A stretch of DNA of 64,000 nucleotides from CAMCYM01 sp964405405 (lineage in GTDB: Bacteria; Bacteroidota; Bacteroidia; Flavobacteriales_D; Sanyastnellaceae), in the NCBI GenBank assembly GCA_964405405.1, contig CAYONT010000006.1, forward strand, positions 18,134 through 82,133. The letters are read 5' to 3'. Position numbers and translations under genes: made by a program. Shown here in pieces: positions 60,301-64,000 of the stretch; the first letter of the stretch is position 1; each line of letters begins with the position of its first letter. A model generated the notes under the pieces. It worked only from the letters and a program-made list of their open reading frames with translations, ran no database searches and had not been told where the DNA came from.

Positions 60301-63300
60301 ATGCGTAAACTGTTATGCTTTGTGGCTGCGGCTTTTGCCTTTTTGGTGGCAGGTCGGGCCCAATCCATGGCTTATAACCCGGCTAATTCCGCGAATTATG
60401 TTCCGCCCGGTTATTGGCTGCAGATCGAACCTCATGTAGTCCACACGGGTGTGGTGGGCGGAGTCGATCTCACAGGTCACACGACTTATCGCATTTATCT
60501 GAATACATTGAATGAGGGAGACTTTCTTTCTGCCGTTGCAGGGGAAGAGTTGCATCCCTTCTTTTTGAATTCTACTGCCACGCCAGCTTGGTATAACGAC
60601 GCCTTGGGGGTGGATTTGGCCATCAACTTGAATCCGATGTTTGTGGCGTTTGTGCCGAGTTTGGCATACGACAGCTGGTTGACGCTCGGCGCGGAGAACT
60701 CCGTTGTTCCCTCTGGCTTCAATTACAGCACGGTCATTGGGGACATCAATCCCTTTGACGCCTTCAATGCGGAGCAGAATGTATTGGTGAATGACCCGAC
60801 CGGTTTTGCTATCTACACCACATGGCCAGGTGCATACAATGCTTCCAACCCTGCCTTTGCGGGAGTAAATCTTCGGATTTTGTTGGGACAGATCACCACC
60901 ACGGGTACCATTACGGGGCAATTTTATGTGCAAGTGTTCCAGAATGCGGACCAAGACCAAGAATTCCGTGGGTTGCTTCCCTTGTTGACGGAAGATCCAT
61001 TTGCCCCGCCGGTAGAAGGTTGCACGGATGCGTCCGCTTGTAACTTCGATTCAGATGCTACGTTGGACGATGGCTCTTGTGAATTCCCGGAGCCGGGACT
61101 TGACTGCGCGGGAAATTGTCTCTCCGATGTGGATGATGATGGCGTATGTGATCCTTTCGAGATTGCCGGTTGCCGAGATGTGTTGGCCTGCAATTTTAAC
61201 CCCGCGGCGACCGATGACAGCGCGGATTGCATCTATGCGTCTGGGTTGTGTGAGGTGTGCTCCGGCGGGTCTGTCATCACCGAGGATGCAGATGGCGATG
61301 GCGTGTGTGATGGCGATGAGGTGGCGGGTTGCCAGGACGCAGCGGCCTGCAACTTCGATTCTGCGGCGACAGATTCAGATGGCACTTGTATATATGTATC
61401 CGCAGCGTGTGAAGTTTGTTTAGGTGGTGGCGTTGTGGTTCAAGATGCAGATGGGGATGGGGTGTGTGATGGAGATGAGGTGGCCGGTTGTCAAGATGCA
61501 GGCGCCTGCAACTACAATGCCTCCGCTACGGACGGCGATGGTTCTTGTGTTTATGCCACGGGCAATTGTGAGGTTTGTTCGGGTGGAGCGGTGGCGGTGC
61601 TTGACGCAGATGGCGATGGCGTATGTGATGGAGATGAGTTGGCAGGCTGCCAAGACGCAACTGCCTGCAACTACGATGGCGCCGCCACGGACAGCGATGG
61701 CTCTTGTGTTTATGCCACCGGCAACTGTGAGGTATGCTTGGGCGGTGCGGTAGCGGTCCAAGACGCCGATGGCGATGGAGTTTGTGACGGAGATGAGGTG
61801 GCCGGCTGCCAAGACGGAAGTGCTTGCAACTACGATGCTGCTGCCACGGACAGCAATGGGTCCTGTGTATATGCCACGGGCAACTGTGAGGTATGCTCGG
61901 GTGGGGCGATTGCGGTCCAGGATGCTGATGGAGATGGCGTTTGTGACGGAGACGAGGTTGCTGGCTGTCAAGACGCGAGTGCCTGCAACTACGATGCCAC
62001 CGCTACGGATAGCGACGGATCTTGTGTTTACGCCACGGGCAGCTGTGAGGAATGTTCGGGCGGAGCGGTAGCGGTTCTCGACGCCGATGGCGATGGTGTA
62101 TGTGACGCGGATGAGTTGGCAGGCTGTCAAGACATCAGCGCATGCAACTATGATGCCTCCGCTACGGACGGCGATGGTTCTTGTGTTTATGCCACAGGCA
62201 ATTGTGAGGTTTGTGCAGGCGGATCGGTAGCGGTGCTGGATGCTGATGGTGACGGTGTTTGCGACGCGGATGAGGTGTCGGGTTGTCAGGATGTACTGGC
62301 CTGCAACTTCGACCCCTTGGCGACAGATTCCGATGGCACTTGTGTTTTTGCTTCGGGGAACTGTGAGATTTGTCAAGGAGGCGATGTGGTCCTTCTTGAT
62401 GCCGACGGGGACGGGGTTTGCGATGGAGATGAGGTTTTGGGATGCACCGATGCAGCGGCTTGCAACTTTGACGTACTCGCGACCGAAGAAGATGGCGGTT
62501 GCGTTTATGCCGATGGGGCGTGTGAGGCTTGCGCAGGAGGGGTAGTTCTGCTTCAAGATGCTGATGGAGATGGCGTTTGTGATGCCGATGAATTGGCGGG
62601 ATGTCAAGATGCTACCGCTTGCAATTTCAATGCTGATGCGACAGATTCTGACGGCTCTTGTGTCTACGCGACCACCGGCTGTGAAGCTTGTCAAGGTGGT
62701 GCGGTGATTGTATTGGATGCCGATAGCGATGGCATCTGCGATGGTGATGAAGTGGCTGGATGCACCGATGTTGATGCATGCAATTTCAACGGTTCGGCAA
62801 CCGATGAAGACGGAACCTGTGTCTTCCCGGATCCAGGTTATGATTGCGATGGAAACTTGGGTTGCTTTGGATGTGATATTGTATTCAATCCCTCGATTGC
62901 AGACCAAACCGTGGCCTGTGTGGATGACTTGCCTGGTTGCAATCCTGCGGTTACGGCCAGCAATGAATGCTATGGGGGCAGCTTGCCCGTGTCCTGCATT
63001 GTGGGGGCGGCAAGTGAGTCCATTCAAGTTTTGAATGCCACAACCGCATATGGAGCAGGACAAGATGGCGCTTTCCGCATCTATGGCTTGACGGCTCTGG
63101 GTCACGCGAATTCCGACTACTTCTTGGAGGATGGACCCCTGACCTTGACCCTATATGGCAATGGCACTGCAGTGATGGAAGGTTCGATTCGCAATGCGGT
63201 CAATCCCAACCAGCGATTTGATGTTTTTGTCACGTTCGAAAACCGCTTGGCGGGGGATGATTGGTTAGCACAAGACCCGCTGAATGATTACTTGCTCGCA

Positions 63301-64000
63301 TTTGGCTGTGAGTCCAGTGCGGACATCGACTATGTGTTCACCATGAAGAACGACCAGAGCTATCTCGTCGGTCAAGGAGAATACTCGGGTGTGCTTCAGC
63401 TCTCACACATGCCCATGAATTTGCACAAGCGATTCCAGTTGGGTGTGGGAGGGAACAGCCACAACTGTGGATACGGTTTCGGTGGATGGTTTGCTTGGGA
63501 AGGAAACCTGAACGGATATGATGTTCAGGGCATGGCAGGGGACATCATTGTCGATGTTCCGCCATACAATCCTTCGAGCCACGAGGTTGCCTGCGGCGAT
63601 GAGTTCCATCACATTTACTACACGGCTTTCGACGCGGCATGCAACCAAGTGTCTACGGTGATGCAGGAGGTTTTGCGGGATGACACGTCGGCTCCTGTTT
63701 TCGATGTAGCCCCTTCTGATGCGGTTGTTTCTTGTGACGCAGTCCCAACTGTGCTTTCATTGGAGGACCTTCTGGCCCAAGGCCTTTTGTCCGCTTCCGA
63801 CAATTGTGACGCTTCAGATGAGCCAGTGACTTATGCCTACCTCGGTGAGCAAATCCTTTCCACGTCTTGCGTGGGTGAATACGAAATCGTGCGCCGGTGG
63901 TCAGCAACGGATTGTTCTGGCAACGTGACGATTCACAGCCAGGAAATCACGGTGGAGGACACGACGGCTCCGGTGTTTGTAGAGGCCTTGCCGGCCGATG
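60301..64000 (+). CDS. Giant secreted protein with Cys/Asp repeat array and HYR-like domain (partial)
   Basis: An open frame from ATG 60301 to the window end, 1233 codons without a stop. A signal peptide (MRKLLCFVAAAFAFLVAG) ends near RAQS. A domain of about 200 residues of unknown type follows. Residues about 240-845 are 11 complete repeats of about 50-53 residues of the form GCQD-ACN-ATDSDGSC-CEVC-GG-DADGDGVCDGDE, plus a partial twelfth; the DxDxDG loops suggest calcium binding. Residues about 880-1100 are unrecognised. The end is HYR-like (VRRWSATDCSGNVTIHSQEI). Probably a T9SS substrate, with its sorting domain beyond the window. The 250 nt before it hold no other gene. Confidence 0.85.
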   Translation, partial: MRKLLCFVAAAFAFLVAGRAQSMAYNPANSANYVPPGYWLQIEPHVVHTGVVGGVDLTGHTTYRIYLNTLNEGDFLSAVAGEELHPFFLNSTATPAWYNDALGVDLAINLNPMFVAFVPSLAYDSWLTLGAENSVVPSGFNYSTVIGDINPFDAFNAEQNVLVNDPTGFAIYTTWPGAYNASNPAFAGVNLRILLGQITTTGTITGQFYVQVFQNADQDQEFRGLLPLLTEDPFAPPVEGCTDASACNFDSDATLDDGSCEFPEPGLDCAGNCLSDVDDDGVCDPFEIAGCRDVLACNFNPAATDDSADCIYASGLCEVCSGGSVITEDADGDGVCDGDEVAGCQDAAACNFDSAATDSDGTCIYVSAACEVCLGGGVVVQDADGDGVCDGDEVAGCQDAGACNYNASATDGDGSCVYATGNCEVCSGGAVAVLDADGDGVCDGDELAGCQDATACNYDGAATDSDGSCVYATGNCEVCLGGAVAVQDADGDGVCDGDEVAGCQDGSACNYDAAATDSNGSCVYATGNCEVCSGGAIAVQDADGDGVCDGDEVAGCQDASACNYDATATDSDGSCVYATGSCEECSGGAVAVLDADGDGVCDADELAGCQDISACNYDASATDGDGSCVYATGNCEVCAGGSVAVLDADGDGVCDADEVSGCQDVLACNFDPLATDSDGTCVFASGNCEICQGGDVVLLDADGDGVCDGDEVLGCTDAAACNFDVLATEEDGGCVYADGACEACAGGVVLLQDADGDGVCDADELAGCQDATACNFNADATDSDGSCVYATTGCEACQGGAVIVLDADSDGICDGDEVAGCTDVDACNFNGSATDEDGTCVFPDPGYDCDGNLGCFGCDIVFNPSIADQTVACVDDLPGCNPAVTASNECYGGSLPVSCIVGAASESIQVLNATTAYGAGQDGAFRIYGLTALGHANSDYFLEDGPLTLTLYGNGTAVMEGSIRNAVNPNQRFDVFVTFENRLAGDDWLAQDPLNDYLLAFGCESSADIDYVFTMKNDQSYLVGQGEYSGVLQLSHMPMNLHKRFQLGVGGNSHNCGYGFGGWFAWEGNLNGYDVQGMAGDIIVDVPPYNPSSHEVACGDEFHHIYYTAFDAACNQVSTVMQEVLRDDTSAPVFDVAPSDAVVSCDAVPTVLSLEDLLAQGLLSASDNCDASDEPVTYAYLGEQILSTSCVGEYEIVRRWSATDCSGNVTIHSQEITVEDTTAPVFVEALPAD
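61018..62835 (+). repeat. Coding tandem repeat array (about 159-bp units)
   Basis: About 11 complete units of roughly 150-159 bp (50-53 residues). Units 4-8 (61480-62277) are the most alike in DNA, while outer units have diverged. Each unit encodes about four cysteines and a DADGDGVCD loop. Such arrays can expand or contract by recombination without frameshift. Confidence 0.9.

Noticed and set aside
60081..60308. 75-codon plus-strand frame before the giant secreted protein
   Set aside because: It overlaps the tRNA-Phe promoter and the start of the real gene, and shows no conserved feature.
61018..62835. CRISPR array suspected from regular repeats near the window end
   Set aside because: The repeat unit is about 159 bp, codes continuously in frame, and has no short repeat/unique spacer pattern. 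No cas genes are present.
61420..63105. 561-residue minus-strand frame with regular Ile/Val repeats
   Set aside because: It is the antisense of the Cys/Asp repeat array. Its periodicity comes from the plus-strand repeats, and it has no signal peptide or promoter.

Overview
The window is a chromosomal segment of a GC-rich member of the Bacteroidota, probably a marine member of the Flavobacteriales/Cytophagales type. The evidence is a set of type IX secretion and gliding genes (gldJ-like, porP/sprF-like, porU, porV), T9SS type A and type B C-terminal sorting domains, a fused lpxC-fabZ gene, and promoters of the Bacteroidota form (TTG, about 19 nt, TAnnTTTG). No plasmid, phage, IS element or CRISPR array was found. 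The sequence contains one 100-N assembly gap.

Layout: (1) 1-3452: end of a surface-polysaccharide cluster (polymerase/ligase-like protein, Wzz-like chain-length protein, assembly gap in an 11-bp tandem repeat, family-1 glycosyltransferase) and rnhB. (2) 3588-12076: a giant secreted lamin-tail-domain protein, an NptA-type Na/phosphate transporter, a small putative lipoprotein, a LuxE-like acyltransferase and a PiT-like membrane protein. (3) 12095-14748: tyrS and murF. (4) 14821-29750: gldJ, porP/sprF, porU, porV, ispF, a DUF4956-VTC pair, pdhA, pdhC, recG; gldJ-porU-porV-pdhA-pdhC is, from memory, a recurrent Bacteroidota order. (5) 29761-40254: an unknown Trp-rich secreted protein, acyl-CoA dehydrogenase, anmK, Glu/Leu-type dehydrogenase, a structured leader RNA and NhaD-type antiporter, exbB-exbD-tonB-like genes and folC. 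(6) 40278-43707 (minus): methyltransferase, histidine kinase and gpmI, each overlapping the next by 4 nt. (7) 43780-49864: tRNA-Val, a type B secreted adhesin-like protein, a LolD-like ATPase, asnS and rpoN. (8) 49875-53896: two neighbouring genes broken at homopolymers, galE and a DUF4301 gene. (9) 53968-60049: a T9SS type A protein, the lpxD-lpxC/fabZ-lpxA-ABC ATPase operon, aroB and tRNA-Phe. (10) 60301-end: the start of a very large secreted protein with a 53-residue Cys/Asp repeat array.

Functional themes are the cell envelope (lipid A, peptidoglycan, polysaccharide, TonB energy transduction), protein export through the T9SS with several probable substrates, and ion or phosphate handling (NptA, PiT-like, VTC polyphosphate polymerase, NhaD).

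The most interesting signals are: a nested-helix RNA ending exactly at the nhaD start codon, with a mutually exclusive upstream pairing arm, which looks like a cation-responsive riboswitch; seven genes whose -7 promoter box lies exactly 4 nt before an ATG or GTG, which implies leaderless mRNAs; and two adjacent genes frameshifted at G7 and A8 tracts.
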